A stretch of DNA of 64,000 bases from Streptococcus porci DSM 23759 (GCF_000423765.1 NZ_AUIP01000001.1:62001-126000), one strand, 5' to 3'; counted from the first letter of the stretch, positions 1 to 9,698 are shown. The notes: a model not told the origin generated them from the sequence alone. Translations and numbers: made by a program.

Positions 1-872
1 CGATTTTGCGTACCTTGGCAAATTCTCTGACTTCTGATAAGGTGACTCGTATCTTGGGTGTGCTTAACGGGACATCCAATTTCATGCTGACAAAAATGGT
101 CGACGAGGGATGGTCTTATGAAGATGCCTTGGCTACGGCACAAAAGCTGGGCTACGCAGAAAGTGACCCAACCAATGACGTTGAAGGGATTGATGCAGCT
201 TACAAGGCTGTCATTCTCAGCCAATTTGGTTTTGGCATGACCATTGGTTTAGAAGACGTGGCTCACAAGGGAATTTCGACCATTAGCAAGGATGACGTGG
301 CACTTGCCCAACAGTTGGGTTATGTGATTAAATTGATTGGTTCTATTGAGGAGACGCCGTCAGGACTTTATGCTGAAGTTTCTCCAACCTTTGTTCCTAA
401 AACACATCCGCTTGCAAGTGTCAACGATGTCATGAATGCTGTTTTTGTCGAGTCAATCGGTATCGGTCAATCGATGTACTATGGACCTGGTGCTGGTCAA
501 AAACCAACTGCAACTAGTGTTGTTGCTGATGTTGTCCGTATTGGTCGCCGTTTGAAAGACGGCACAGCAGGTAAGGTTTTCAACGAATTTAGCCGTGAAA
601 CCACATTTGCTGACTTGTCTGATGTCAAAAGTAGCTATTACTTTGCTATTGATACACCCGATACAAATGGGCAATTACTGCGCCTAGCAGAAATTTTTAA
701 TAGCGAATCCATTTCCTTTGAACAGGTTCTTCAACACAAGGCAACAAGCAACTCAGCCCGAGTTGTCATTATCACGCATGAGATGAGTAAGACAGCTCTT
801 GAAAATGTGACTGAGAAATTGAAGAAAGTCTCTGACTTCACTGTTCGCAATACCTTTAAAGTCTTGAGCTAA
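1..872 (+). CDS. hom: homoserine dehydrogenase, C-terminal part (5' end outside window)
   Basis: Catalyses NAD(P)H-dependent reduction of aspartate semialdehyde to homoserine, the branch point to threonine and methionine, in the cytoplasm. The reading frame is open from the first bases of the window. The visible part begins just before the conserved [10 protein letters not shown] segment of the catalytic domain and runs into a C-terminal ACT-like region (ending with [10 protein letters not shown]). About 290 residues are visible of a family length near 425, so the NAD-binding Rossmann domain lies upstream. The TTG at 6 is an internal Leu codon, not a start. thrB follows after 43 bp, so the two probably share a transcript. 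Identification is firm. Confidence 0.93.
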   Translation, partial: ILRTLANSLTSDKVTRILGVLNGTSNFMLTKMVDEGWSYEDALATAQKLGYAESDPTNDVEGIDAAYKAVILSQFGFGMTIGLEDVAHKGISTISKDDVALAQQLGYVIKLIGSIEETPSGLYAEVSPTFVPKTHPLASVNDVMNAVFVESIGIGQSMYYGPGAGQKPTATSVVADVVRIGRRLKDGTAGKVFNEFSRETTFADLSDVKSSYYFAIDTPDTNGQLLRLAEIFNSESISFEQVLQHKATSNSARVVIITHEMSKTALENVTEKLKKVSDFTVRNTFKVLS

Positions 873-915
873 GGATTATTTTAGCTACTCAATCAAGAAA
901 ATAGAAAGAAATGTT

Positions 916-1776
916 ATGAAAATTACTGTGCCTGCAACCTCTGCCAATATCGGACCTGGGTTCGACTCGGTGGGAGTTGCACTTTCAAAGTATTTAGTGA
1001 TTGATGTCAAAGAGCCAGCTGACCGCTGGCAGATTAAGCATGATTTAGGGGATATTCCAAATGACGAGAGAAATCTCCTCATTTCAACAGCGCTTCAGGT
1101 TAAGGCGGACTTGCAACCCTATCTAATCGAAATGAGGTCTGATATTCCGCTGGCGCGCGGACTGGGTTCATCATCATCAGTGATTGTGGCTGGAATTGAA
1201 TTGGCCAATCAACTAGGGCATCTCAATCTAACTGTTCAAGACAAATTAGCTTTAGCTACCAAAATCGAAGGCCATCCAGACAATGTTGCTCCAGCCATTT
1301 TGGGGAATTTGGTCATTGCCTCCTATGTTGACAATCAGGTCAATCATGTTCTGACTGATTTTCCAAAGTGTAGTTTTATCGCTTTTATTCCAAATTATGA
1401 GCTGAAAACGTCTGATTCTCGTGGGGTATTGCCACAGGAACTTTCTTATAAGGAAGCTGTCGCTGCCTCTTCAATCGCCAATGTGGCTATCGCGGGGCTT
1501 TTATCAGGAGACCTAAAAGTAGCAGGAGCAGCCATAGAGGCGGATCGTTTCCATGAAGTGTATCGTCAGTCTCTCGTTAAGGAGTTCGCCCCAATCAAGG
1601 CTTTAGCTAAGGATTTAGGCGCCTATGCCACCTATCTGTCAGGAGCGGGGCCTACTGTCATGGTTTTGGCTGACGAGGAAAAAGCTGCCCCTATCAAGTC
1701 AGCAATTGACGCTATGGCCTTGGACGGTGAAAGTTTTATTTTGCAAGTAGATACAGGAGGTGTTCGTTGTGACTGA
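916..1776 (+). CDS. thrB: homoserine kinase
   Basis: Phosphorylates homoserine to O-phosphohomoserine for threonine synthesis. It is a GHMP-family kinase of 286 residues, the normal family size. The N-terminal motif [13 protein letters not shown] is at residues 6-18 and the ATP-binding loop [11 protein letters not shown] at about 78-88. The C-terminal SGAGPTVM motif is also present. It follows hom in the classic hom-thrB arrangement, with only a weak purine-rich stretch ahead of the ATG. The end overlaps the next gene by 8 bp. Confidence 0.95.
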   Translation: MKITVPATSANIGPGFDSVGVALSKYLVIDVKEPADRWQIKHDLGDIPNDERNLLISTALQVKADLQPYLIEMRSDIPLARGLGSSSSVIVAGIELANQLGHLNLTVQDKLALATKIEGHPDNVAPAILGNLVIASYVDNQVNHVLTDFPKCSFIAFIPNYELKTSDSRGVLPQELSYKEAVAASSIANVAIAGLLSGDLKVAGAAIEADRFHEVYRQSLVKEFAPIKALAKDLGAYATYLSGAGPTVMVLADEEKAAPIKSAIDAMALDGESFILQVDTGGVRCD

Positions 1777-2674
1777 TAGCAAAAAAGGTTTGCTTTACGC
1801 TTTTTTGGCCTATTTGTCCTGGGCACTCTTGTCCTTCTACTGGAAGGCTTTAGGAGGAGTTCCCGCCTATAGCACATTTGCCTATCGTATTGTGTGGACT
1901 TTTCTTACCATGTTGGCTTACTTTTTTGTGACAGGAAAGCGTCAAAAAATGACTAACCAGTTATCGGGTTTATGGCAGTCTCCTAAGTCCCTAATCAGAA
2001 TGATTCTTGCCAGTCTATTCATTGCCCTTAACTGGCTGACCTACATCTATGCTGTGGGTAATGGTCAAGCCACGGAGGCTAGTTTAGGATATTATCTCAT
2101 GCCCCTAGTTTCCGTTTGCCTTTCTGTTTTCTTTTTAAGGGAAAAGCTGGCGCTAGCAGAATGGTTTGCGGTTGGACTAGCCAGTCTTGGAGTTCTGCTG
2201 TTGCTTGGGTTGACCGGGCGGTTGCCACTGATAAGCTTAATTCTAGCTCTTTCCTTCGGGATTTACGGTCTTTTAAAAAAGCAGGTCATTCTTTCAAGTG
2301 ACTTAGCCATGTTAGTAGAGGCAGGGTTCATATTGCCTTTTGCCTTAATCTATTTGGTCTTTTTCAGCCCGGTGTCTTGGTTTTCATTTAGTCTGACAGA
2401 GCAGGTTTTACTATTCTTATCAGGTCTAATCACAGCCATCCCCCTACTCCTATTTGCCGAAGCTGTCAAACGAGCTCCTTTAAGTCAAGTCGGATTTATT
2501 CAATACCTAAATCCCACCCTGCAACTTCTGATAGCTGTTTTCATCTTTCAAGAAGGCATTACGGCAGGTGAACTCATGGGTTTTAGCTTGATTTGGCTAG
2601 CTGTCCTTTTATTTATTGCTATACAAGTTCTGAGACTGAGACAACTTAAAGAAAAAAGACATCAAACCAAATAA
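1769..2674 (+). CDS. rarD: RarD-type drug/metabolite transporter (EamA family)
   Basis: Integral membrane protein of about 301 residues with roughly ten hydrophobic segments, as in the DMT superfamily. RarD homologues were named for chloramphenicol sensitivity; the natural substrate is not established. An upstream GTG at 1760 lies inside the ribosome-binding site (AGGAGG, 1755-1760). The GTG at 1769 is 8 nt downstream of that site and is the better start, giving an 8-bp overlap with thrB. Translational coupling to thrB suggests co-expression, perhaps export of a threonine-pathway metabolite (inference). A strong terminator follows. Confidence 0.8.
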   Translation: MTDSKKGLLYAFLAYLSWALLSFYWKALGGVPAYSTFAYRIVWTFLTMLAYFFVTGKRQKMTNQLSGLWQSPKSLIRMILASLFIALNWLTYIYAVGNGQATEASLGYYLMPLVSVCLSVFFLREKLALAEWFAVGLASLGVLLLLGLTGRLPLISLILALSFGIYGLLKKQVILSSDLAMLVEAGFILPFALIYLVFFSPVSWFSFSLTEQVLLFLSGLITAIPLLLFAEAVKRAPLSQVGFIQYLNPTLQLLIAVFIFQEGITAGELMGFSLIWLAVLLFIAIQVLRLRQLKEKRHQTK

Positions 2675-2680
2675 CGAACA

Positions 2681-2714
2681 ATCTCCCTCATTTTACAGTC
2701 AAGGGAGATTTTTT
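2681..2714 (+). terminator. intrinsic terminator after rarD
   Basis: An 8-bp perfect stem (ATCTCCCT / AGGGAGAT) with a loop of about 14 nt is followed by six T residues. It closes the hom-thrB-rarD unit. Confidence 0.85.
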
Positions 2715-2725
2715 CATAATCTTTA

Positions 2726-2734
2726 TGATAAAAT
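2726..2734 (+). promoter_or_regulatory. extended -10 promoter for ung
   Basis: TGATAAAAT fits an extended -10 (TGn plus TAAAAT). It lies just after the rarD terminator and about 30 nt before the ung ATG. No convincing -35 was seen. Confidence 0.5.
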
Positions 2735-2764
2735 AAAGGCAAGATAAGAGAAAAGAGACAGAAA

Positions 2765-3418
2765 ATGAAGCACTCAACCTGGCATGATAAGATAAAAGCA
2801 GAGCTCCCAACACATTATTTTGCCCATATCAATGATTTTTTGGATAGGGTTTATTCTGAGGGAGTCGTGTATCCGCCTCGGGATAAGGTTTTCGCCGCTC
2901 TTACTCACACGTCTTTTGATGATACAAAAGTGGTGATATTGGGGCAGGATCCCTATCACGGACCAGGGCAAGCGCAAGGATTATCTTTTTCAGTTCCTGA
3001 TGACTTAGTAGCTCCGCCATCTCTCCAAAATATCCTGAAGGAGTTGGCCGATGATATTGGTGTCAAGGAAACTCATGATTTGACAGCTTGGGCGAATCAG
3101 GGGGTCCTCATGCTTAATGCTTGTCTGACAGTGCCTGCTGGGCAGGCTAATGGTCATGCAGGGCTCGTTTGGGAACCTTTTACGGATGCGGTCATCAAGG
3201 TACTCAATCAAAAAGAGACTCCCGTCATTTTTATTCTCTGGGGTGGTTATGCCAGAAAGAAAAAAGCGCTGATTACCAATCCTCTCCATCAGACAATCGA
3301 GTCTCCGCATCCCAGTCCACTCTCGGCTTATCGTGGCTTTTTTGGTTCCAAACCCTTTTCCAGAGCTAATGCCTTTCTAAAAAGAGCAGGGCAGGAAGAA
3401 ATTGATTGGTTGAAATAA
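2765..3418 (+). CDS. ung: uracil-DNA glycosylase
   Basis: Removes uracil from DNA to start base excision repair. The protein is 217 residues, the usual family-1 UDG length. The catalytic water-activating loop [13 protein letters not shown] starts at residue 60, with the key Asp at 62. The minor-groove intercalation loop HPSPLSA starts with His at about 182. A purine-rich ribosome-binding region precedes the ATG. It sits alone between a terminator and the broken TfoX-like gene. Identification is firm. Confidence 0.97.
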   Translation: MKHSTWHDKIKAELPTHYFAHINDFLDRVYSEGVVYPPRDKVFAALTHTSFDDTKVVILGQDPYHGPGQAQGLSFSVPDDLVAPPSLQNILKELADDIGVKETHDLTAWANQGVLMLNACLTVPAGQANGHAGLVWEPFTDAVIKVLNQKETPVIFILWGGYARKKKALITNPLHQTIESPHPSPLSAYRGFFGSKPFSRANAFLKRAGQEEIDWLK

Positions 3419-3451
3419 TAGTTGATTTAGCATAGGGAATGAGGTGTTAGG

Positions 3452-3770
3452 ATGGCTTCTAGTCAGGACTGCTTGACCTTTATTTTGGAGAAATTATCTT
3501 AGCTATCGTCCCATGAAGGGGGAGTTCATTCTATATTATCAGGGGAAAATCATTGGCGGCAGTTATGATGACACATTTCTAGTCAAATCTGTTAAATTGG
3601 TCCTAGTCTATATGCCAGAGGCAAGCCGCGAATTATCTTATCCTGGCGCTAAGGAAATGCTTCTGGTGGGTAATGTTGATGACAAGGACTATTTGTCAGG
3701 ACTTATTCAGGTTATAGTCAAGGAATTACCTGCTCCAAAAGTGAAAAAGACTAAAAAATTTAGGATTTGA
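3452..3770 (+). pseudogene. TfoX N-terminal-domain-like protein, frameshifted remnant
   Basis: An ATG at 3452 begins MASSQDCLTFILEKLS and then hits TAG at 3500-3502. The rest of a TfoX/Sxy N-terminal-like domain continues in another frame from about 3503 (YRPMKGEFILYYQGKIIGG and onward to the Lys-rich tail [11 protein letters not shown]). Intact streptococcal homologues, as I recall them, join these parts through a few residues (LS-x-L-x-x-V-x-YR). A small deletion has therefore probably removed some codons and shifted frame. The downstream ATG at 3513 has no ribosome-binding site, so the 85-residue tail is unlikely to be made efficiently. Family assignment is from memory of homologues. Confidence 0.6.
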
Positions 3771-3813
3771 AGCAAAGCGTACTTTGAAAGTTATCAAAAG
3801 AAAGGAAATTTAC

Positions 3814-5082
3814 ATGCTTTTAATTAAAAATGGTCGTCTTATTGACCCAAAGACAAATTTTGACAAGGTGACAGATGTTCTTGTTGAGGGAAAGAAAATC
3901 GTTAAGATTGCTGATAATATTGAAGCTTCAGGTGCTGATATGATTGATGCCACTGGACTTGTCGTGGCCCCTGGTTTGGTGGATATTCACGTACATTTTC
4001 GTGAGCCAGGTCAAACGCATAAGGAAGATATCCATACGGGAGCATTAGCTGCGGCAGCGGGAGGTTTCACCACTGTCGTCATGATGGCAAATACCAATCC
4101 AACAATTTCTGACGTACCAACTTTAACCCAAGTTCTGGCATCAGCTGACAAGGAGAAAATTCACATCAAGACTAACGCCACGGTGACAACTAATTTTGAT
4201 GGGGAAAATTTGACGGATTTTGAGGCTTTGTTACAAGCTGGTGCGATTGGTTTTTCAGACGATGGGATTCCTTTGGAAAATTCTGGTGTGGTACGTGAAG
4301 CTTTCAAAAAAGCCAAGGAGCTGGATGTTATTGTAGCTTTGCACGAAGAAGATTCTAATCTTAACGGCGTTTTGGGTCTTAACGAAGGGATTGCTAAAAC
4401 GCATTTTGGTTGTGGAGGCGCGCGTGGTGTGGCTGAATATAGCATGATTGCTCGTGATGTCATGATTGCCTATGAAGTTGGTAGTAAGTTTCACGTTCAA
4501 CACTTGTCAAAAGCAGAGTCAGTCAAGGTAGTTGAATTTGCACAACAGTTAGGTGCTCATGTGACAGCAGAAGTGGCTCCGCAGCACTTTTCTCGGACGG
4601 AAGACCTGCTTCTTGAAAAAGGAACCAATGCTAAAATGAACCCACCTCTACGCACGGAAAAGGACAGATTGGCTGTTATTGATGGTCTAAAATCCGGGGT
4701 TATTTCGGTTATTGCAACTGACCACGCTCCTCATCATGCGGATGAGAAAAATGTGGCAGATGTGACTAAGGCGCCATCTGGTATGACTGGACTGGAGACT
4801 TCTCTGTCGCTTGGCTTGACCCACCTAGTGGAAGCAGGGCATCTGAGTTTAGCTCAGCTATTGTCCAAAATGACCTATAACCCTAGCCAACTTTATAGCT
4901 TTGATGCCGGTTATGTAGCAGAAAATGGCCCAGCAGATTTGGTAATTTTCTCTGATACTGAGGAACGTATCATTTCTGAAAACTTCCATTCAAAAGCTTC
5001 CAATTCACCATTTATCGGTGACCGTCTCAAAGGTGTGGTTAAGTACACTATCTGTGATGGGGAAATCGTGTACCAATCATGA
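3814..5082 (+). CDS. pyrC: dihydroorotase
   Basis: Cyclises carbamoyl-aspartate to dihydroorotate, the third step of pyrimidine synthesis. The 422-residue protein has the amidohydrolase metal motif [11 protein letters not shown] at residues 57-67 (His59, His61) and a catalytic Asp303 in ATDHAPHH. The start is the ATG at 3814, behind AAAGGAAA. A TTG at 3784 would add ten residues but has no ribosome-binding site. It lies away from the pyrR-pyrB-carA-carB operon (41-47 kb), and no PyrR attenuator is visible upstream, so its control may differ. Confidence 0.95.
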   Translation: MLLIKNGRLIDPKTNFDKVTDVLVEGKKIVKIADNIEASGADMIDATGLVVAPGLVDIHVHFREPGQTHKEDIHTGALAAAAGGFTTVVMMANTNPTISDVPTLTQVLASADKEKIHIKTNATVTTNFDGENLTDFEALLQAGAIGFSDDGIPLENSGVVREAFKKAKELDVIVALHEEDSNLNGVLGLNEGIAKTHFGCGGARGVAEYSMIARDVMIAYEVGSKFHVQHLSKAESVKVVEFAQQLGAHVTAEVAPQHFSRTEDLLLEKGTNAKMNPPLRTEKDRLAVIDGLKSGVISVIATDHAPHHADEKNVADVTKAPSGMTGLETSLSLGLTHLVEAGHLSLAQLLSKMTYNPSQLYSFDAGYVAENGPADLVIFSDTEERIISENFHSKASNSPFIGDRLKGVVKYTICDGEIVYQS

Positions 5083-5090
5083 GGATTTTA

Positions 5091-5216
5091 GTTCCACCTC
5101 TGCATAGTTTGATTAGGAAGGTCGCTATCTATTGTGTAGAACTTCCAATTAAGCACTGCTTCAAAACACCTATCTAGAAACATGTTAAAGGCTAGGACTT
5201 GTCCCAGCCTCATTTT
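5091..5216 (+). repeat. degenerate dispersed repeat, copy A, ending in a terminator-like hairpin
   Basis: Contains CACCTCTGCATAGTTT, then TCGCTATC, ATTGTGTAG, an ACTGC block, CTATCT and a terminal hairpin GGCTAGGAC-TT-GTCCCAGCC (5190-5209) before a T run. The same blocks occur in the same order in the reverse complement of about 17183-17340. The hairpin probably terminates pyrC transcription. This gene-free stretch (5083-5362) otherwise holds only the promoter region of the LysM-CHAP gene. Confidence 0.6.
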
Positions 5217-5362
5217 TATGAACTTGAACATTCAAAAGCTTCTCATAACGATATGGGAAGTTTTTGACATAAAATTGTAATCTACAACTTATCTATTGTT
5301 AACGTTATAGGAACTTTCTTTTGATAAAATAACCTTACTAATGAAAAGGGAGACATTGATTG

Positions 5363-6181
5363 ATGAAGAAAGTAATGAGTAAACTTGCACTAATATCTTT
5401 GGTGACTGGCGCTAACCTGATTCTTGGAGAAAGGGCTAAGGCTGATAGTTATGTTGTTCAGGCAGGTGATTCATTCTATAGCATTTCACAACGTTACGGT
5501 ATGGATGCAAATGCTTTAGCTATGAATAATGGTATGAGAATTTTTGATTTGCTGGTTCCTGGTCAAATTCTCCAAGTTGTTACTGCTAATGCTCCAGAAA
5601 CGTCTGTAAGCTCTCCAGTTCAAAATAGCTCAGCGACCACCTATAGCGTACAAGCAGGTGATTCTTTTTCATCTATTGCAGCACGTTATGGTCTAGATTA
5701 CAATCTTCTTGCCAGTCATAATGGATTAAGTATTTACGATACTTTGGTTGTTGGACAAAATCTGTCCCTACCAGATGTGACGCAGGCAGTGTCTAGTGAG
5801 AATACTGGCCAAGCTTCAAATAGTTATTACCTAGAAGGCTTTGACTACGAGGCGGGAGTGAACTATCCTGTCGGTCAATGTACTTGGGCTGTTCAGAAGG
5901 TAACTGGATGGGCTGGCGACTGGTGGGGAAATGCCGCTGATTGGGGGCGTAATGCAGCCGCGTCTGGTTATCAGGTCGGAACAACACCGATGGTGGGTGC
6001 CATCGCAGTTTGGGATGATGGTGGATATGGGCATGTTGCTTACGTAACAGCAGTTGAGAGTGAGACGAGGATTCAGGTTTTAGAAGCTAACATCGCTGGT
6101 AAACAGTGGATTGATAATCATCGCGGTTGGTTTAATCCTCAGGACTCATTGAGTCAGCTGACCTATATTTATCCCCATTAA
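5363..6181 (+). CDS. secreted LysM-LysM-CHAP cell-wall hydrolase
   Basis: Exported peptidoglycan-binding protein with a predicted amidase/endopeptidase domain. Residues 1-27 form a Sec signal peptide (basic start, hydrophobic core, cut near ERAKA-DS). Two LysM modules follow (about 29-72 and 93-138, each with a QAGDSF motif), then a CHAP domain from about 155 to the end. The likely catalytic pair is Cys173 in GQCTWAVQ and His224 in GHVAYV. The ATG at 5363 is preferred over the adjacent in-frame TTG. Similar streptococcal genes belong to the WalRK (VicRK) regulon. Only an imperfect TGTAAT half-site was seen here, so that control is inference. Confidence 0.88.
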   Translation: MKKVMSKLALISLVTGANLILGERAKADSYVVQAGDSFYSISQRYGMDANALAMNNGMRIFDLLVPGQILQVVTANAPETSVSSPVQNSSATTYSVQAGDSFSSIAARYGLDYNLLASHNGLSIYDTLVVGQNLSLPDVTQAVSSENTGQASNSYYLEGFDYEAGVNYPVGQCTWAVQKVTGWAGDWWGNAADWGRNAAASGYQVGTTPMVGAIAVWDDGGYGHVAYVTAVESETRIQVLEANIAGKQWIDNHRGWFNPQDSLSQLTYIYPH

Positions 6182-6187
6182 AACAAG

Positions 6188-6216
6188 AAAAGCGCTTAGG
6201 ATTTTCCTAGCGCTTT
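6188..6216. terminator. bidirectional terminator between LysM-CHAP gene and cutC
   Basis: AAAAGCGCTTAGG and CCTAGCGCTTTT pair with one bulged T and are flanked by A and T runs on the two sides. It serves the converging genes on both strands. Confidence 0.85.
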
Positions 6217-6225
6217 TAGCATACT

Positions 6226-6864
6226 TTAGTTTGGTAAAAGATTTGTTCCATGAACCTGTGTGGCCCCAGTCTGTGCGATAAGCTCTTTATAGTTAAACTC
6301 TGTCACACCGCCACCTAGTAGGATTTCGATGCGATTGTCTGCATGAGCAATCAGTTCTTTGATATGTTCTACATTGTCAAAGATATCATGACGCATGGCA
6401 GAGCCGTGAAGCAAGACTCGTGTGAAACCTAGTTCAATCAAGCTATCTAGCGCAGCTTTTTGCTGAGCTTCAGGAATGAGATCAAAAGCCATGTGGAAAA
6501 CTAAGGGGAGCCCTTGAGTAGCTGGTAGTAAGGTCTCAATGGCTTCAATATCCAACTGATTATCTTCAGTTAGAATGCCAAAAACTAAGGCATCGCTCTC
6601 TAACTCAACCGCACGTAGAATGTCCTCCTCCATAATCCGTAGTTCGAGATCGTTGTAGACAAAATTTCCGCCTCTAGGACGAATCATGACAGCAGACGTT
6701 ATTTGATTTTCATGAAGATAACGATTGGCTTCCTTGATGACGCCGTAGCTAGGTGTGGTACCGCCGACTGCTAGATTGTCGCAGAGCTCCACACGTGTGA
6801 TGTCACTATCAATTAAGCGATGGAGGTCAGTTAAATTTTCAGCACAAAATTCTTTTGTAATCAT
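6226..6864 (-). CDS. cutC: CutC family protein
   Basis: TIM-barrel protein of the CutC family, historically linked to copper homeostasis; the biochemical activity is still unclear. The conserved segments RVELCDNLAVGGTTPSYG, MIRPRGGNFVYND and LLGGGVTE are present. The start is uncertain. An ATG at 6864 gives MITKEFCAENL, the usual family N-terminus (212 residues), but an in-frame GTG at 6888 lies nearer a purine-rich stretch and would add eight residues. It is monocistronic, with its own terminator shared with the LysM-CHAP gene. Confidence 0.88.
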   Translation of the reverse strand: MITKEFCAENLTDLHRLIDSDITRVELCDNLAVGGTTPSYGVIKEANRYLHENQITSAVMIRPRGGNFVYNDLELRIMEEDILRAVELESDALVFGILTEDNQLDIEAIETLLPATQGLPLVFHMAFDLIPEAQQKAALDSLIELGFTRVLLHGSAMRHDIFDNVEHIKELIAHADNRIEILLGGGVTEFNYKELIAQTGATQVHGTNLLPN

Positions 6865-6994
6865 GACTAGGCAGGGAAATCCTTTCACTTTCTTGTTAAT
6901 ATAATGATTATACCATAGCTGGAAAAATTTTTGAAAAATGAGCCTAAAAATAGTATGATAAAAGGTAAGAATGTAATGTAAAGGAAATAATGAT

Positions 6995-7540
6995 ATGGAG
7001 TTACGTTTAGCTCATCCTAATGAAATTGGGCGTATTATGGAAATTATCGAGGAAGCGCGAGCTTTTTTAAAAGCGTCAGGAAGTGATCAGTGGCAGGGAG
7101 ACTATCCTGCGGAAACGGATATTTTTGATGATATTTTGCAAGCGCGTGGCTGGGTCGGAGTCATTGAGGGAGATATTGTCTCTTACGCTGCGGTCATTAT
7201 TGGTCAGGAAGAGGCATACGAGAAGATTTACGATGGTAAATGGCGCCACAACCACCCCCGATACACTGTTTTTCACCGCATAGCAGTTGCTGGTAACTAC
7301 ACTGGTCAACAGGTGGCACAAACCTTTATTCAGGGCTTGATTGAAGGACACGATGGACCTGATTTTCGTTGTGATACCCATGAGAAAAATACTATTATGC
7401 AACATATTTTGGAAAAATTAGGCTACGTTTACTGTGGTAAGGTTCCTCTTGATGGGGAGAGATTGGCTTATCAGAAGATAAAAGTAAGGGCTGAAAAGGC
7501 TCAGTATAAGGAAGTTGCTGAGTTTGCCATGGTGGATTAA
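6995..7540 (+). CDS. GNAT-family N-acetyltransferase
   Basis: A 181-residue protein with a GNAT acetyl-CoA-binding fold: a central FHRIAVAGNYTGQQVAQ motif and the late segment HEKNTIMQHILEKLGYVYCG. The substrate cannot be named. It is the first gene of a tightly packed run (6995-9937) of small proteins on the same strand. Gaps inside the run are short or negative, so the genes are probably co-transcribed. Confidence 0.8.
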   Translation: MELRLAHPNEIGRIMEIIEEARAFLKASGSDQWQGDYPAETDIFDDILQARGWVGVIEGDIVSYAAVIIGQEEAYEKIYDGKWRHNHPRYTVFHRIAVAGNYTGQQVAQTFIQGLIEGHDGPDFRCDTHEKNTIMQHILEKLGYVYCGKVPLDGERLAYQKIKVRAEKAQYKEVAEFAMVD

Positions 7541-7542
7541 CT

Positions 7543-7911
7543 ATGGATGTAGATGCTTTTTGGAAAGCCGTTTTAAATCAAAATCCATTAGTACTGGAAT
7601 CTTATTTTCATCCAGATGCCATTATACGTTGGCACTGTAGTAATGAACAGTTTACCTTATCTGAATTTATTATGGCAAATTGCGCCTACCCAGGTCAATG
7701 GGATGGAGAAATAGAACGTGTAACTCTATTAGAAGATGGCTTTATCACGGCAGTTAAGGTTTTCTCAAAAGATAAGGAAAGCGTCTGCCACGTTGTCAGT
7801 TTTTGCAAGCTAAGGGATGGCTTGATTTGCGAAATGGATGAGTACTGGGCTGATGATACTCCGATTCCTCTTTGGAGACAAGAGATGGGACTAGGAACCC
7901 AAATCAAATAA
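7543..7911 (+). CDS. NTF2-like (SnoaL-type) small protein
   Basis: A 122-residue cytoplasmic protein with the pattern of NTF2/SnoaL-like folds: an N-terminal FWKAVLNQNPLVLESYFHPD helix and strand, an IIRWHCSNEQ pocket segment and a C-terminal DEYWADD strand. Members bind or act on varied small molecules; no substrate can be inferred. It starts 2 bp after the GNAT stop and precedes ogt by 12 bp, so it is almost certainly co-expressed with both. Confidence 0.65.
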   Translation: MDVDAFWKAVLNQNPLVLESYFHPDAIIRWHCSNEQFTLSEFIMANCAYPGQWDGEIERVTLLEDGFITAVKVFSKDKESVCHVVSFCKLRDGLICEMDEYWADDTPIPLWRQEMGLGTQIK

Positions 7912-7923
7912 GGAAGAAATGAT

Positions 7924-8424
7924 ATGTTGACAAAGAGTCGATATCAGTCACCTCTTGGCGCTATGACCCTACTGGCGGATAATGAAAAGTTGGTGGGGAT
8001 CTATTTTGAAGACCAGAAGTATTTTATGGCTGGTTTTGATGGAAAAGAAATTGCAGAGCAGGAGACTGAGGTTTTAAGAAGAACTATATTTTGGTTAGAT
8101 GAATATTTTGCTGGAAAGAACCCAGACCACGTTCATTTATCCACTGCACCCAAGGGGACGGACTTTCAGAAAAAGGTTTGGGCAGCGCTAGCGAATATTC
8201 CATACGGTCAAACGATAACCTATGGAGACTTAGCAAAGCAACTAGATTGTAAATCTGCTCAAGCTATTGGTTCTGCAGTCGGGAAGAATCCTCTGTCTAT
8301 TTTAGTCCCATGCCATCGAGTTTTAGGGGCTGGGGGAAAATTGGTCGGTTACGCAGGTGGACTAGACAGAAAGCAGATATTATTGACATTGGAGGGAAAT
8401 GATGATTTTTTACGAATATCCTAA
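7924..8424 (+). CDS. ogt: methylated-DNA--protein-cysteine methyltransferase
   Basis: Removes O6-alkyl groups from guanine in DNA by suicide transfer to cysteine. The 166-residue protein has the active-site motif PCHRV with acceptor Cys130, and the DNA-recognition helix region IPYGQTITYGDLAKQL. A weak purine-rich ribosome-binding site precedes the ATG. The 3' end overlaps the ArsC-like gene by about 23 bp, indicating coupled translation. Identification is firm. Confidence 0.95.
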   Translation: MLTKSRYQSPLGAMTLLADNEKLVGIYFEDQKYFMAGFDGKEIAEQETEVLRRTIFWLDEYFAGKNPDHVHLSTAPKGTDFQKKVWAALANIPYGQTITYGDLAKQLDCKSAQAIGSAVGKNPLSILVPCHRVLGAGGKLVGYAGGLDRKQILLTLEGNDDFLRIS

Positions 8425-8749
8425 ATGTTCGACCTGCCGTAAGGCAAAGGCGGAGCTGCAAAAGTTAGGAATTGACGTGGAAGTAATTGATATTAAAACC
8501 AATCCGCCAGCTGTTGAGACTATTAAATCTTGGTTGACAAGAGGTTTTGAGTTGAAAAAGCTATTTAACACATCAGGAAATAGCTACCGTGAATTAGGTT
8601 TGAAGGACAAGCTGCCAACCATGTCAGAAGATGAGGCTTTGGCGCTCTTAGCAGCAGATGGCATGCTCATCAAACGCCCAATTTTGATTGATGGTGATAA
8701 GGTTTTGCAGATTGGTTACCGCACGCCTTACGCTGACTTGACTTTATAA
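8402..8749 (+). CDS. ArsC/Spx-family thioredoxin-fold protein
   Basis: A 115-residue protein of the arsenate-reductase-like (ArsC/Spx/YusI) family. The redox motif CSTC is at residues 9-12, followed by RKAKAELQKLGI. A late RPILIDG motif is typical of the fold. The CxxC suits an oxidoreductase or stress role. It is not a canonical Spx, whose regulatory context is absent here. The ATG at 8402 sits 5 nt from GGAGGG and is preferred to 8399. It overlaps ogt by 23 bp. Confidence 0.8.
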   Translation: MIFYEYPKCSTCRKAKAELQKLGIDVEVIDIKTNPPAVETIKSWLTRGFELKKLFNTSGNSYRELGLKDKLPTMSEDEALALLAADGMLIKRPILIDGDKVLQIGYRTPYADLTL

Positions 8750-8767
8750 GAAAAGGAGTAGGCAAAA

Positions 8768-9004
8768 ATGACATTTGAAGAAATTTTACCGGGCTTGAAA
8801 GCTAAGAAGAAATATGTCCGCACGGGATGGGGTGGTGCCGAAAATTACGTCCAACTCTTTGATACTATCGAAATCAACGGTGTTAAACTTGAGGCAACGC
8901 CTTACTTCCTCATTAACGTGACAGGAGACGGAGAGGGCTTCTCCATGTGGAGTCCAACCCCCTGCGATGTTCTTGCGACCGATTGGGTGGAAGTTCATGA
9001 CTAA
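8768..9004 (+). CDS. DUF2829 family protein (Tad2-like fold)
   Basis: A 78-residue protein with the DUF2829 pattern: a basic Gly-Trp turn (KYVRTGWGGAENYVQL), a central PYFLINV strand and the C-terminal WSPTPCDVLATDWVEV signature. Phage members of this family include Tad2, which blocks Thoeris defence by binding a cyclic ADP-ribose-type signal. Whether this chromosomal copy binds nucleotides is unknown. It overlaps the next gene by 8 bp and follows the ArsC-like gene by 18 bp, with AGGAG upstream. Confidence 0.75.
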   Translation: MTFEEILPGLKAKKKYVRTGWGGAENYVQLFDTIEINGVKLEATPYFLINVTGDGEGFSMWSPTPCDVLATDWVEVHD

Positions 9005-9698
9005 AAAAGTCCTTGTCACAGGTGCCTCATCGGGAATTGGCCTAGCACAAGTACGGCTTTTTTTGGAAAATGGCTACGCTGTCTATGGTGTTGACAAGTC
9101 GGCTGCACCCGACCTGTCTCACTCAGACTTTCATTTTCTCCAACTTGATCTGACGAGTGACTTAGCTGTGCTGGACGAGTTTATCTCAGAAGTTGACATC
9201 TTATGTAACACCGCTGGAATCCTCGACAACTACCAACCCTTGCTCCACATTTCTGAGGAAGACTTTGAAGAGATTTTTGCCGTTAATTTTTTCGCTGCAA
9301 CAAAGATGATTCGTTACGTCTTACCAAAGATGATTGAAAAAAAATCAGGTATCATTATCAATATGTGTTCTATCGCTAGTTTTTTGGCAGGAGGTGGCGG
9401 AGCTGCATACACTAGTTCTAAACATGCCTTGGCTGGGCTGACGCGTCAGCTTGCCCTAGATTATGCTAAAGATGGTGTTCAGGTATTTGGTATCGCACCT
9501 GGAGCAGTCAAAACAGGAATGACAGCTGCTGACTTTGAGCCCGGAGGTTTAGCAGATTGGGTGGCAGAACAGACACCTATCGGTCGTTGGACAGAACCAG
9601 AAGAAGTTGCAGAGTTGACAATATTTTTGGCATCTGGGAAAGCTCAGTCTCTGCAAGGAGAAATCGTCAGAATTGACGGAGGATGGACTTTGAAATGA
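8997..9698 (+). CDS. SDR-family oxidoreductase
   Basis: Short-chain dehydrogenase/reductase of 233 residues with an N-terminal cofactor loop TGASSGIG at residues 8-15. A shortened NTAG motif is present, and YTSSK carries the catalytic Tyr-x-x-x-Lys. The protein resembles FabG-like reductases but is not in a fatty-acid operon, so the substrate is unknown. The ATG at 8997 overlaps the DUF2829 stop; an in-frame upstream TTG at 8967 lies inside the previous gene and is rejected. The next gene begins 4 bp before its stop. Confidence 0.85.
   Translation: MTKKVLVTGASSGIGLAQVRLFLENGYAVYGVDKSAAPDLSHSDFHFLQLDLTSDLAVLDEFISEVDILCNTAGILDNYQPLLHISEEDFEEIFAVNFFAATKMIRYVLPKMIEKKSGIIINMCSIASFLAGGGGAAYTSSKHALAGLTRQLALDYAKDGVQVFGIAPGAVKTGMTAADFEPGGLADWVAEQTPIGRWTEPEEVAELTIFLASGKAQSLQGEIVRIDGGWTLK

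Noticed and set aside
3005..3310. Reverse frame of 101 codons inside ung
   Set aside because: Antisense shadow of a well-supported gene; no ribosome-binding site or promoter.
5280..5330. WalR (VicR) binding box before the LysM-CHAP gene
   Set aside because: Only one TGTAAT half-site fits; the second half at the required spacing is missing, so it is not listed as a site.
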